From Nitrospira sp. UBA2083 (GTDB lineage: Bacteria; Nitrospirota; Nitrospiria; Nitrospirales; Nitrospiraceae): a stretch of 50,438 nt of DNA. Below, piece by piece: positions 35,309 through 43,952 of this stretch. Each line of letters opens with the position of its first letter. Position 1 is the first letter of the stretch. The notes beneath the pieces are model-generated. The model saw nothing but the letters and a program-made list of their open reading frames with translations. It was not told the origin of the DNA and made no database searches. The DNA lies in NCBI GenBank assembly GCA_002331625.1, contig DCZN01000080.1, forward strand, positions 293 through 50,730, given 5' to 3'. Position numbers and translations under genes: made by a program.

Positions 35309-37597
35309 ATGAAGGCTATCGAGCGTCTTGCTATGCGCACCGCACCTTGGGTGATCCCGGTCCTCACGATCGTAATCTTCGCGCTCGACCTCTTCACTCC
35401 GGTCGGGGTGGGGGTCTCGATCCTCTACATCATTCCGTTGCTGCTGACGTATCCATCGCTCCGTACGAAGGACTCGCTCTACTTTTCCGCCGTGGCGACC
35501 ATCCTGACCTGGGTCGATGTCTTGATAAGCCCGCCAGGACTCCCCATCCCCTATTCGCTATTCAATCGAACCTTGGGCACGATGGTCATGTGGCTCATTG
35601 CCCTAGGGTTGGTTCGGCAGAAACAGACTGAACAGGAGTTACGGTCTGCGCAAGTTGAACAAGCTCATGCCGAAGGGTTGATGGTGGAGGCACAACGGGC
35701 CCGCTATTACGCTGATCAGGAGGCCGTACAAGCCATCGCCGGTCGCGAAACAGCAGAAGAGCAACTCCTGGTCAGCCAACTCAGGTTGGAAGGCATCATC
35801 GAATCCGCGATGGATGCGATCATCACCGTGGACGAGGACCAGCACGTCTTGTTGTTCAACCGGGCGGCCGAGCAGATGTTCGGTTCATCAGCTCAGGAGG
35901 CCATCGGGCAACCGCTTGATCGATTCTTGCCCGCCCGTTTCCGTGCAGCCCATCATGATCATGTCCAGTCGTTCGGGCAATCCGGTGTGACAAGCCGAAA
36001 GATGGGGAAACTTGGAACGGTGATGGGGCTCCGCTCGAATGGAGAGGAGTTTCCGATCGAAGCGGCCATCTCGCATATCACGGTCGAGAAGAGGAAATAC
36101 TATACCGTCATTCTCCGTGACATTGCCGAACGTAAACGGACGGAAGAAGCCTTCCAGGACAGTCAGCGGCAACTGACCACCTTAGTCAGCAATCTTCCCG
36201 GCTTCGTCTATCGTTGCGAAAACGACCGTGACTGGACGATGCAGTACATCAGCGAAGGGGTAAACGATCTTACGGGATACAGCATCGAGGATTATCTCGC
36301 GCAACATTCCACTACATACGGCGAAAATACTCATCCGGGTGACCGTGAACGAGTGTGGCAAGAGATTCAGGCAGCCCTATCGCAACGTCGCCCATACGAA
36401 ACGACCTACCGAATCCTGACCAAATCAGGCGAAGTCAAATGGGTTTGGGAGAGAGGCGAAGGGATTTATGCACCGGACGGCACTCTGAACTACCTGGAAG
36501 GGTTTGTCACCGACATCACTGAACGCAAACATGCCGAGCACTTGCTGAGGCAGAGCGAAGAGCGCTATCGGCGGCTGATCGCTGTCTCACCCTATGCGAT
36601 CTTGGTGAACAGGGGTGACCGTATTATCTTCGCGAACGACCGGGCCATCACGCTGTTCGGTGCGGTGAAGACCGAGGAGATTCTAGGAAAGTCGTCGTTG
36701 GAGCTGTTTCATCCTGACTATCACGAGGTCATTCGAGAGCGGATTCACGAATTGCTAGAAGGCAGGTCGATCGTTCCAGTGATCGAGGAGAAAATCGTCC
36801 AATTGGATGGAACGTCATTGGATGTCGAGGTCAGCGCAGCACGGTTTGTGGATGAAGAAGGACCTGCCATCTTGGTCATGCTCCGAGACATCAGCGAACG
36901 GAAACGGCTCCAAGAGCAATTGCGCAAGACGGAGAGGGTCGCAGAGCTCGGCACGCTGGCCTCCGGTATGGCCCATGAGATTGGGACGCCGATGAACGTC
37001 ATTCTTGGCCGCGCCGAGTATCTTCTGGATCGTGTGACTGAGGAGCCGGTTAAGAAAGGGCTTCAGACGATTATTACACAAGTGGAGCGGATTACGAGGG
37101 TGATGAACCAACTGCTCTCGTTTGCCCGCCGCAAAGCCCCGCAACGTGTGGCCCTGGATCTTCGAAAAGTGGTCGAAGACGGTCTGGAGATGTTTCAGGA
37201 ACGGCTCTCACGCAGTCACGTCCAGGTCGTGACGCAGTTTGCCGAAGAATGTCCCATGGTCCAGGCGGACGGGGATCAGATGAGCCAGGTCTTCATCAAT
37301 CTTGTGATGAATGCCCTCCACGCCACGTCGGACGGCGGACTGCTCCGAGTCGGGCTGGCGTCGGAGAGGCAGATGGTGAAACTGACAGTGAGCGACTCCG
37401 GGCATGGCATTCCCCACGATGTCATCAAACACATTTTCGATCCTTTCTTTACGACGAAGGAGTTCGGCAAGGGGACCGGATTGGGGCTGACCGTGGTGAA
37501 GGGCATCATCGAAGAGCATCAAGGCTCCATCGCCGTGGAAAGTGAGGAAGGCAAGGGCACGACGTTTACGATCTTGCTGCCGGTCCATATCGAATAG
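35309..37597 (+). CDS. Membrane-bound histidine kinase with three PAS domains
   Basis: 762 residues. The N-terminal ~105 residues form three to four transmembrane helices (MASE-like sensor), then a coiled coil and three PAS/PAC modules (about 165-285, 285-415, 415-530). HisKA follows, with H556 in GMAHEIGTPMNVILG (the less common HEIGTP form), and an HATPase with NALHATSDGG, VSDSGHGIPHDVIKHIFDPFFTTKEFGKGTGLGL. It belongs to the NtrB/AtoS-like group and pairs with the preceding sigma-54 regulator. The PAS domains suggest cytoplasmic redox or ligand sensing. Confidence 0.93.
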   Translation: MKAIERLAMRTAPWVIPVLTIVIFALDLFTPVGVGVSILYIIPLLLTYPSLRTKDSLYFSAVATILTWVDVLISPPGLPIPYSLFNRTLGTMVMWLIALGLVRQKQTEQELRSAQVEQAHAEGLMVEAQRARYYADQEAVQAIAGRETAEEQLLVSQLRLEGIIESAMDAIITVDEDQHVLLFNRAAEQMFGSSAQEAIGQPLDRFLPARFRAAHHDHVQSFGQSGVTSRKMGKLGTVMGLRSNGEEFPIEAAISHITVEKRKYYTVILRDIAERKRTEEAFQDSQRQLTTLVSNLPGFVYRCENDRDWTMQYISEGVNDLTGYSIEDYLAQHSTTYGENTHPGDRERVWQEIQAALSQRRPYETTYRILTKSGEVKWVWERGEGIYAPDGTLNYLEGFVTDITERKHAEHLLRQSEERYRRLIAVSPYAILVNRGDRIIFANDRAITLFGAVKTEEILGKSSLELFHPDYHEVIRERIHELLEGRSIVPVIEEKIVQLDGTSLDVEVSAARFVDEEGPAILVMLRDISERKRLQEQLRKTERVAELGTLASGMAHEIGTPMNVILGRAEYLLDRVTEEPVKKGLQTIITQVERITRVMNQLLSFARRKAPQRVALDLRKVVEDGLEMFQERLSRSHVQVVTQFAEECPMVQADGDQMSQVFINLVMNALHATSDGGLLRVGLASERQMVKLTVSDSGHGIPHDVIKHIFDPFFTTKEFGKGTGLGLTVVKGIIEEHQGSIAVESEEGKGTTFTILLPVHIE

Positions 37598-37700
37598 CTG
37601 ACACGATTCATGCGAGCAAGTTGACAAGTAAGGAGATGAGCGAGCGCTTTTCACCCCGTTACCTTGTCATCCTTTTGGTTCCCCACTCACCTGTCAGCTA
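37595..37700. repeat. Imperfect long inverted repeat after the kinase gene
   Basis: TAGCTGACA (37595-37603) and TGTCAGCTA (37692-37700) bracket ~90 bp. An inner TGACAAG...CTTGTCA dyad is also present. It could form a long hairpin in RNA and may end the kinase transcript or be a degraded repeat. Confidence 0.4.
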
Positions 37701-37890
37701 CCAATGCTGTAGCATCCCGCAACAGTTGATCCCCTCGTGATTGTGGTCTTTCTCGCCAACCAGCCTCTTCATGTCATGTGTACGCCTTGTTTTTCTTGGA
37801 ATTGCACCGACTCCTTTCCATCCAGAGTGGCATACCCCTTGCCAGTAACTCCTCTAAGAGCGTGCCAAGAGTGGATGGGGGCCAGAGAGG

Positions 37891-38289
37891 ATGTCGACCG
37901 TGGCAAAAGGAAAAGCCGCCGTGGTGCTGATCGTCGAAGATGACCGGGAGATGCGCAGTCTGCTGTGTGACGAATTTGCGGATACAGGATATCAGCTTCG
38001 TGAAGCGAGAGACGGAGACGAAGCCTTTTTGGCCGTTCTGCAAGCCGTTCCTGACCTGATCCTCACCGATCTCCGGATGCCGGCGGGAGGAGATGATTAC
38101 GTCAGCCGGTTGAGGACCGTGGCCCCTCGGTGTCCCATTGTCGTCATCACCGGATTCGGCGACCTGAGATTGAAAGCCCAGGTGCTCAAAGCGGGAGCGG
38201 ACGCCTACTTCGACAAACCGGTGCGCCTTGCCGAGCTGAAGAAATGTGTGCAACAATTGCTCGGCGACGGAAGTGGACCTGATAGCTGA
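37891..38289 (+). CDS. Single-domain response regulator
   Basis: 132 residues: one receiver domain with acidic pocket E16-D17-D18, phospho-acceptor D60 (LILTDLRMP), T of VVITGFG and K of FDKPV. There is no output domain. AGAGAGG precedes the ATG. Lying between a kinase and a sigma-54 activator without its own receiver, it may be an intermediate in a phosphorelay or a sink for the kinase. Confidence 0.9.
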   Translation: MSTVAKGKAAVVLIVEDDREMRSLLCDEFADTGYQLREARDGDEAFLAVLQAVPDLILTDLRMPAGGDDYVSRLRTVAPRCPIVVITGFGDLRLKAQVLKAGADAYFDKPVRLAELKKCVQQLLGDGSGPDS

Positions 38290-38392
38290 GCAGTCCGGCC
38301 GGTGGACGACGAACGCCACGTAGCTCTGTCGCTTCGCCACTTCCATTTGTGCACGGCACAGATGGTTCTCACCCGAGAGAAGCGAGATCAAC

Positions 38393-39772
38393 GTGTCTGA
38401 CCCAGAACGCTCGAACAAACCGGTGCCTCTCGATTCCATCATTACTGCGCGAATCGAAGCTATTAAACAGTTGGCACAGGGGCTGTCCGACCGTGTGGCG
38501 GTCATGGATCAGTCGTTCAATGTGGTCTACGCGAACGAAGCGGCGTGGTCGGTACAGGAGGGCACACACACTCGACGGCCTCACGCTAAGTGCTACGAAG
38601 CCTTTGCGCAGCGGACCGATCCTTGCGGGACCTGTCCAGCCATCAAGGTATTTGAAGCACCCGAAGTGCAGTGCGTGTCCTGTTCCGGTGGAGGCGACGG
38701 CACAGCCTGCGGAATGCAGCAAGCCTTTCCATTGACGGATGCCGATGGATCAGTTGCCTCCATGCTCGTGCTCTTCCAGCCGGCATCAAAGGCCGGTCTC
38801 TCTGTCACGGCTGAGGATGCCGGTACGACCCCCAGCGCTGATGGTCTCGGTGATTTGATCGGCCGGAGTCTCGTCATGCGGCAGCTCTTCGACATGACCC
38901 GCCTGGTCGCGGAGAGCTCGGCGACTGTCCTCATCCAAGGTGAGAGTGGAACGGGAAAGGAACTTCTGGCGAAAACGATTCACGCCTTCAGCAACCGCAG
39001 AGACCGACCATTCGTTGTGGTCGATTGTGGCTCACTGCCTGAGACGCTGCTCGAAAGCGAGCTGTTCGGGCATGTGAAGGGAGCCTTCACCGGAGCGGTG
39101 GCGAACAAGCGAGGCTTGTTCGACGAGGCCGACGGCGGCACGATTTTCTTGGATGAGATCGCCGACACGACTCCGACCTTTCAAGCCAAATTGCTTCGTG
39201 TCCTCCAAGAGGGAGAGATCAAGCCGGTGGGTGGAACGCGGACCATTAAAATCCATGCGCGTGTCATCTCAGCCTCGAACAAAGATCTGGCCGAACTGGT
39301 GAAGACCAAGACATTTCGACAGGACCTCTACTATCGCCTGGCTGTGTTGCCGCTCTATTTGCCGGCTCTCCGGGAGCGGCGGGAAGACATCCCGCTGCTC
39401 GTCCAACAGTTTGTCGCTGCGTCGTGCAGTCGGCATCATCAACCTGTGCGACAGGTATCAGAGCGGACGCTGCGGGCATTGCGCGACGCGCCATGGCCCG
39501 GCAACGTCCGTCAGTTGCAACACTACATCGAGCGGGCGGTCGTGACGACGGTCGGCCCTTCGCTCGAATGCCCGGATCTAATGAATATTGGCACCGAGAT
39601 CGAGGATGAGGGGTTACGCTCAGCGTCGCGCGAGGCTGTTGTTCAGACCGAGCGTATCAGGATCGTTGATGCTCTGAAAAAGACCGCAGGCAACCGATTG
39701 AAGGCAGCGAAGCTGCTCAGGATTAGCCGAGCGAGTCTCTATAACAAACTTCGAGCGTATAGCATCGAATAG
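38393..39772 (+). CDS. PAS-containing sigma-54-dependent transcriptional activator
   Basis: 459 residues, GTG start. The N-terminal PAS domain (about 20-140) contains a cysteine-rich insert ([17 protein letters not shown], then CVSCSGG and CGMQ) that may bind metal or respond to redox. The AAA+ domain has [14 protein letters not shown] (intact sigma-54 loop), [10 protein letters not shown] and [15 protein letters not shown] Fis-type helix-turn-helix closes it ([23 protein letters not shown]). There is no receiver domain, so it senses through PAS. A consensus sigma-54 promoter lies 386 bp beyond its stop. Confidence 0.93.
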   Translation: MSDPERSNKPVPLDSIITARIEAIKQLAQGLSDRVAVMDQSFNVVYANEAAWSVQEGTHTRRPHAKCYEAFAQRTDPCGTCPAIKVFEAPEVQCVSCSGGGDGTACGMQQAFPLTDADGSVASMLVLFQPASKAGLSVTAEDAGTTPSADGLGDLIGRSLVMRQLFDMTRLVAESSATVLIQGESGTGKELLAKTIHAFSNRRDRPFVVVDCGSLPETLLESELFGHVKGAFTGAVANKRGLFDEADGGTIFLDEIADTTPTFQAKLLRVLQEGEIKPVGGTRTIKIHARVISASNKDLAELVKTKTFRQDLYYRLAVLPLYLPALRERREDIPLLVQQFVAASCSRHHQPVRQVSERTLRALRDAPWPGNVRQLQHYIERAVVTTVGPSLECPDLMNIGTEIEDEGLRSASREAVVQTERIRIVDALKKTAGNRLKAAKLLRISRASLYNKLRAYSIE

Positions 39773-39981
39773 AATCGGCCTTCCGCCCTCTCTTCCCATG
39801 ATTTATAGCTTTCTTTGTTAGAGCCGGGGACATGGCTGTGGTGTTGTGTCATCACGGCAGTCAGTTCACGTTCCATTTGCTGATCCTTCTCTCCTCCAAC
39901 TGTGGGTCCGAGCAAGTACAGAGCGCTTTATTCAAACGACCCCCGGTTGTCCCTTTTCGCCCCCTCATATCAGGAATGAGC

Positions 39982-40110
39982 GTCTATCGGTGTAGACAGC
40001 ATAAGTACATGATATTTGGACGGACGACTGAGGCGTTGTTTCCACTGTCTAAGTAAGTGGAGTTCGCTGAGCAGCAGCACCAGACGCTTGTTGTGCTGGA
40101 CGTCGTCCAT
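39982..40110. promoter_or_regulatory. Dyad cluster (candidate enhancer sites) upstream of a sigma-54 promoter
   Basis: Four inverted repeats: GTCTA-N6-TAGAC (39982-39997), TCCACT-N9-AGTGGA (40041-40061), CAGCAC-N12-GTGCTG (40075-40098) and TGGAC-GTC-GTCCA (40097-40109). They lie roughly -190, -130, -95 and -80 from the predicted start at about 40184, the range where bacterial enhancer-binding proteins bind. No protein-coding gene is seen between 39773 and 40157. Confidence 0.5.
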
Positions 40111-40157
40111 CTTCGCTTCTGTTGCACGAATGAGCCGTCGAGGGATTACGAAACGGA

Positions 40158-40173
40158 TGGCACGACCGTTGCT
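40158..40173 (+). promoter_or_regulatory. Consensus sigma-54 (-24/-12) promoter
   Basis: TGGCACGACCGTTGCT matches the TGGCACR-N4-TTGCW consensus at every fixed position, with GG and GC separated by 10 nt. It drives rightward, but the nearest plus-strand ORF with a start is 246 bp away and a terminator lies between. Confidence 0.8.
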
Positions 40174-40183
40174 GATGATATTG

Positions 40184-40331
40184 AACAACACAGAGAGAGT
40201 TGACTCTCTGGGTGATGGGTAGCGATTCGCCCTATCGTTATCCAACACAGTCCACCCAAATGTGAGCGGTTGTCCCGACCGCCACGTGTCAGCGATGAGG
40301 GGGCCACAGGTGAGAGTGGCCCCCTCATTTT
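40184..40331 (+). ncRNA. Candidate sigma-54-dependent small RNA (~148 nt)
   Basis: It spans from the predicted start of the -24/-12 promoter to the end of the terminator. Four hairpins: CAGAGAG/CTCTCTG (40191-40210); a 10-bp stem with two G-U pairs, 40217-40226 with 40234-40243; GCGGT/ACCGC (40266-40282); and a 13-bp terminator (40295-40328) with TTTT. Between stems 2 and 3 is an unpaired-looking segment (CAACACAGTCCACCCAAATG) that could pair with targets. No start codon with ribosome-binding site is present. It lies next to a sigma-54 activator gene, as Vibrio qrr1 does next to luxO. Function unknown. Confidence 0.6.
40295..40331 (+). terminator. Strong intrinsic terminator
   Basis: ATGAGGGGGCCAC / GTGGCCCCCTCAT, a perfect 13-bp GC-rich stem with an 8-nt loop, then TTTTCTATT on the plus strand. 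Confidence 0.85.
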
Positions 40332-40418
40332 CTATTCGGGCAGGGCTGGCGTCCGTGGCGATGATGATGTGGCTCACCGATCCGCTGTCATGCGGAGGAT
40401 ACGAAAGAGGCCAATGAA

Positions 40419-41267
40419 ATGAGAAGCCCGGTAGTCGATCTCGAAGAGGAGCTTGCAGAGACTGTCAAACGATCGGATCGACAGAACCTGCGGCGTACAT
40501 ATTGGAGCCAGAACGAGTTCATCCACCTTGAGCACTTTTTACCCTCGATGGTGTTCGAACCGTTGCTCGCCGAACTCGACCTGCTTCAGTCGGACATCCA
40601 TCGCAACTATGTTCCCGGTCACAAACAGGGAGGGAGCGTCAGCTACTACAGCATTCGAGAGAAGGCACCAGCGATGCTGGCTCTCTATCAGTCGCTGGCG
40701 CTTCGGACGTTCCTCGACCAACTTACCGACGCCGAGTTGAAGCGGTGTCCCGAAGACGACCCACATGCTTGTGCCCTGTACTACTACACAAAACCAGGGG
40801 ATCGCATCGGCTATCACTATGACACCTCCTACTACAAAGGCGCCCGTTACACAGTCCTCATCGGGCTCGTGGAGCATTCGGAGCGTTGCCGGTTGGTGGC
40901 ACGTGTGGGGACGGGTGAACCCGTCGAGAATCTCCCTGAAACCAGTTTTCGGATGGATGCGGGCACGATGGTGGTCTTCAACGGAGACAAGCTCTGGCAT
41001 GCCGTCACTCCTCTGGGGGAAGGTGAACGGCGAGTGATCCTGACTCTCCAATATGTCACCGATCAACAGATGGGACCGGTGAAGAAATTGTTCTCGAATA
41101 TGAAAGACGCATTCGCCTACTTCGGCCCTGCCGCCTTGATACGCACGCCGAAGGCGAAGCAGACGATCGATGCGAATGCCACCTCGTCGTCAGACGTGAT
41201 GACCGAGCATCCAACATTGTCATTCCTCGCAGGAGCCGGTGGTGCATCTCTCAATCGCAATTCCTGA
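40419..41267 (+). CDS. 2-oxoglutarate/Fe(II)-dependent oxygenase
   Basis: 282 residues. The jelly-roll facial triad is H133-x-D135 (GYHYDTSYY) and H194 (KLWHAVTP), with an Arg at 204/205 (GERRVIL) to bind 2-oxoglutarate. The C-terminal ~55 residues are variable. Close to prolyl-hydroxylase-like and other soluble 2OG oxygenases, but the substrate is unknown. Its 3' end overlaps the next gene by 29 bp, so they form an operon. Confidence 0.85.
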   Translation: MRSPVVDLEEELAETVKRSDRQNLRRTYWSQNEFIHLEHFLPSMVFEPLLAELDLLQSDIHRNYVPGHKQGGSVSYYSIREKAPAMLALYQSLALRTFLDQLTDAELKRCPEDDPHACALYYYTKPGDRIGYHYDTSYYKGARYTVLIGLVEHSERCRLVARVGTGEPVENLPETSFRMDAGTMVVFNGDKLWHAVTPLGEGERRVILTLQYVTDQQMGPVKKLFSNMKDAFAYFGPAALIRTPKAKQTIDANATSSSDVMTEHPTLSFLAGAGGASLNRNS

Positions 41268-41748
41268 GGCGCAGGTCGTTGACGCGCCGACGCTGTTGAG
41301 GCTAATTCGGATGGCCCCTGCCTGCGACGTGGAGGGGGATGACCAGGGCGCCGAGTACGTAGCGCTCTTTGACGACTTCCCGAAGTCGGTGGGAGTTGTT
41401 GCGCGATTGATGGAGGAGGCCTGGGACCTGCGCGATGTCCACATCACAGTCGAAGGCAGACCCGTCGTCAGCCGGATAAACTTTTATGCCGCTCTCCGCT
41501 GCTATCAGGAGAGTCTCAGTGCTGCTGACGCGAAGGCCTATTGTCTTCAGCAGGCGGAACAAGTTGGCGCTGACAGAGCATGTCCTGAGCGATCGTGCCT
41601 GTCTCACTGCCGGTTTATTTGTTCACGGTGTGTGGGACTGTCGCGCGATCGAGGCGCGCCTCCGATGTCGAGTCAGCTGTTGGAAATGGCGCGCCGGGCG
41701 GAAGTGGACTGGTGTCCGAACCTGCGCATTACTGAGGTGGAAGCGTGA
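41239..41748 (+). CDS. Hypothetical protein, 169 aa
   Basis: Not recognised. GTG start inside the preceding oxygenase gene. Residues 1-110 have the composition of a folded alpha/beta domain (LRLIRMAPACDVEGDD, VALFDDFPKSVGVVARLMEEAWDLRDVHITVEGRPV). The C-terminal part is Cys/Arg-rich (CPERSCLSHCRFICSRC) and may be a metal-binding tail, or the product of a frameshift. Confidence in the C-terminal 60 residues is low. Confidence 0.5.
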   Translation: MVHLSIAIPEAQVVDAPTLLRLIRMAPACDVEGDDQGAEYVALFDDFPKSVGVVARLMEEAWDLRDVHITVEGRPVVSRINFYAALRCYQESLSAADAKAYCLQQAEQVGADRACPERSCLSHCRFICSRCVGLSRDRGAPPMSSQLLEMARRAEVDWCPNLRITEVEA

Positions 41749-41862
41749 GAGGTCAGTCGAGGGTCGCGCAAGCCAGATGAGATGCTTGCGATCGGATATT
41801 GTCGGTGGATTGCTCGACGGAGGGCCGTGCTCCTCGATGCGTAACCAGGGAGGGAGAGCGTC

Positions 41863-42585
41863 ATGCAGGTTTTGAGAAGCAGGGGGAACATCGGAGTGTG
41901 GGTTGTCGCGGTATTGCTCGTGGCGGCGAGCGCTTTTTCTGACCGAGGGACTGTTCTGGCCCAAGATACGACAAAGGAAACCACCGCGACAGGAAACCGC
42001 GTGTTCTTTCGCGGGGGCGCGGGCGGACTGACAAGTGATCGTGCCGGCGAGTTGATTACCGACGGCCATGGCGCGGCCGGCAAGAATGATGGGTCGTTCG
42101 GCTATTACATAGGCGGTGGGACGGACCTGATGGTCACCAGAGATCTCTGGGGTATGATGAGCGGTGTCGCGGTCGTCGGTGAGATTGGATTGGAATTCAA
42201 GCGGTGGGCGTCCGCCAACGTTGCAAATGGGGATACCGCCCTTCCCCCCGGGCCGGGGGGTGTCACAGGGGTGAGTAATGGTGGTCTGAGCAAGGTGCAA
42301 CTGACCATGTTGACCGTGAGTGTGGCGCCCAAGGTAAAGTTCCGGCAGGGGACTGATTTCCAACCCTGGATTATTCCGGCCGGGTTGGATTTCCACGTCA
42401 TCAGCCCGACGTCGAGTCAGGTCAATTATTTGGACATCGGTGTTCAGTTCGGCGGCGGCGCCGAGTTTCGTGTGTGGAAAGAATTGTGGCTTGGTCTCGA
42501 CAGCCGGTTCCACCTCGCCTCCAACCAAACCAACACGGTGAACAACTTCTGGACGGCCGGCATCTATGGAGCGATCGGGTTCTAG
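41863..42585 (+). CDS. Outer-membrane beta-barrel protein
   Basis: 240 residues. A signal peptide (WVVAVLLVAASAFS ... VLA) precedes a mature chain of alternating Gly/aromatic beta-strands ending in a terminal aromatic (GIYGAIGF), the outer-membrane sorting signal. Repeats such as YYIGGGTDLMVTRDLWG and LDIGVQFGGGAEFRVWKELWLGLDSRFH fit an 8-strand barrel. Function unknown. Upstream of two further exported redox proteins. Confidence 0.75.
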   Translation: MQVLRSRGNIGVWVVAVLLVAASAFSDRGTVLAQDTTKETTATGNRVFFRGGAGGLTSDRAGELITDGHGAAGKNDGSFGYYIGGGTDLMVTRDLWGMMSGVAVVGEIGLEFKRWASANVANGDTALPPGPGGVTGVSNGGLSKVQLTMLTVSVAPKVKFRQGTDFQPWIIPAGLDFHVISPTSSQVNYLDIGVQFGGGAEFRVWKELWLGLDSRFHLASNQTNTVNNFWTAGIYGAIGF

Positions 42586-42678
42586 AGACCGTAAATGCGT
42601 CTTTATGATGCCGGTCTCCCGAGAGAACCGGTAGAAGCTGAAGAAGATCAACCTGCCTAAGACCATGGGCAAACGTGC

Positions 42679-42720
42679 ATCCAGGCCGATCTCAACGTAA
42701 GAGTTTTGATCGGCCTGGAT
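42679..42720. terminator. 13-bp inverted repeat before the PHM-like gene
   Basis: ATCCAGGCCGATC / GATCGGCCTGGAT with a 16-nt loop, ending 32 bp before the start codon at 42753. It has no T tract. It could end the barrel-protein transcript or control the next gene. Confidence 0.5.
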
Positions 42721-42752
42721 CGACGCGCAATCTCTCTTCAGAAGGAGGAGTC

Positions 42753-43736
42753 ATGCTGGTGTTTTCGCTCGTATTATTCCTCATGCTCAGCGTAGCAGGC
42801 TCGGTGTCGGCGGACGGCGGGCACCACGATCACCAGGTTGCGCCGCAGTTGGCGGGCCGAACGACGACGAGCGTATCCTGGGAAAGCAATCGTGTCACCA
42901 TCACGTTCGGCCCGACCGATCTGCCGTCGGGGCATGACGGCGAGTTGGCCGCCAGCTTGCCGAAGCATGTCTTTACCGTGCCGGACGACATGATCATGAC
43001 CGGCTTCCATTCCGCTGTTTTTCAAAAGGACGGAACGCCCCTCCCACGCCAGTACCTGCACCATATTTTGATGATCAATCAGGATCAACACAGCGCCGCC
43101 TGCCCCAGCGAACCGTTGTTTTTCGCCGGGGCCGGTATGGAGATGGCGCAGACCCGGTTTCCAGACGGGTATGGAGTCAAGCTCACGAAGGGCCAGAAAC
43201 TCATGACCATCGTCGCGTTTTATCATGGCGTACCGCCGACGAAGGATGTCATGGCCAGCTTCACGATGGAAATGGCGCCGAAAGGGTCGGCGGTGCGGCC
43301 GCTTGAGGTATACCAGGTCGGCGTCAACACCGTCTGTTTCACGCAGTTCGACAAGCGCCGATCAGACGAGACTGATGAAGGCATCGAAGTCCAACGGGGT
43401 GTGCAGGTGGATCGTGCGCCGCTCAAGTTTCGCATGGACGGCTGCGTGAAATTCGCCTACCCACATGGGCACGATCAGGTGCTCTTGATTGCCTTAGAAA
43501 ACAAGACCGCGCAGAAGACGCTGCTCAGGACGGTGCCTGATGTCGCGCCGGACGGGACATTCCTGTCGTTTCCGCCGCACCAAGTGTATCGAAACACACA
43601 AGGCTTCCCCATCAATACGCACGACGAGTACGAGATGGTGATGGTCCATCACCGTCCGTTGCAGGAATCGCAGGTGAATCATGGGATGGGTAACTATCTG
43701 CTCTACATGACGGCGGGTGGTTGCTCAGGCTCATAG
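42753..43736 (+). CDS. Secreted PHM-like (type-2 copper monooxygenase fold) protein
   Basis: 327 residues from the ATG after AAGGAGG. Signal peptide FSLVLFLMLSVAGSVSA, then a His-rich start (DGGHHDH). The ligand set of peptidylglycine alpha-hydroxylating monooxygenase is reproduced in order: H103-H104 (YLHHILM), H158 (AFYHG), H238-x-H240 (YPHGHD) and M312 (NHGMGNYLLYM), against 107/108, 172, 242/244 and 314 in rat PHM. The local text TRFPDGYGVKLTKGQ also resembles PHM. This suggests a dinuclear type-2 copper site in the periplasm. The substrate is unknown, and overall identity is clearly low. Confidence 0.55.
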   Translation: MLVFSLVLFLMLSVAGSVSADGGHHDHQVAPQLAGRTTTSVSWESNRVTITFGPTDLPSGHDGELAASLPKHVFTVPDDMIMTGFHSAVFQKDGTPLPRQYLHHILMINQDQHSAACPSEPLFFAGAGMEMAQTRFPDGYGVKLTKGQKLMTIVAFYHGVPPTKDVMASFTMEMAPKGSAVRPLEVYQVGVNTVCFTQFDKRRSDETDEGIEVQRGVQVDRAPLKFRMDGCVKFAYPHGHDQVLLIALENKTAQKTLLRTVPDVAPDGTFLSFPPHQVYRNTQGFPINTHDEYEMVMVHHRPLQESQVNHGMGNYLLYMTAGGCSGS

Positions 43737-43952
43737 TCAGTGGTGCCGCTGTTGGCACGGGTGCGCAGTAGTTCGACTGTCACCCAGGTCATCAAAGCCA
43801 GTGTAAAAAAACTGTTCTTAAACCTGAAGGATGCGTCGGCCTGCATCGGCTAGCTGCATCAATGCCCCAGCCGCGAGCGAAGCAGGTGGGGTGCCCTCTG
43901 AATGAGTAAGTCCAGCTTCATTCCGGATGTGTTGATCAATAAGGAGTTTTAG

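Noticed and set aside
39970..40377. Minus-strand 135-codon open frame
   Set aside because: It runs through the strong terminator, the hairpins and the consensus sigma-54 promoter, has no ribosome-binding site and shows no recognised domain. The small-RNA reading explains the interval better.
43737..43952. Possible riboswitch before the chlorite-dismutase-family gene
   Set aside because: Only a GTGCC/GGCAC hairpin and scattered G-rich words were seen; no coherent fold or known motif.
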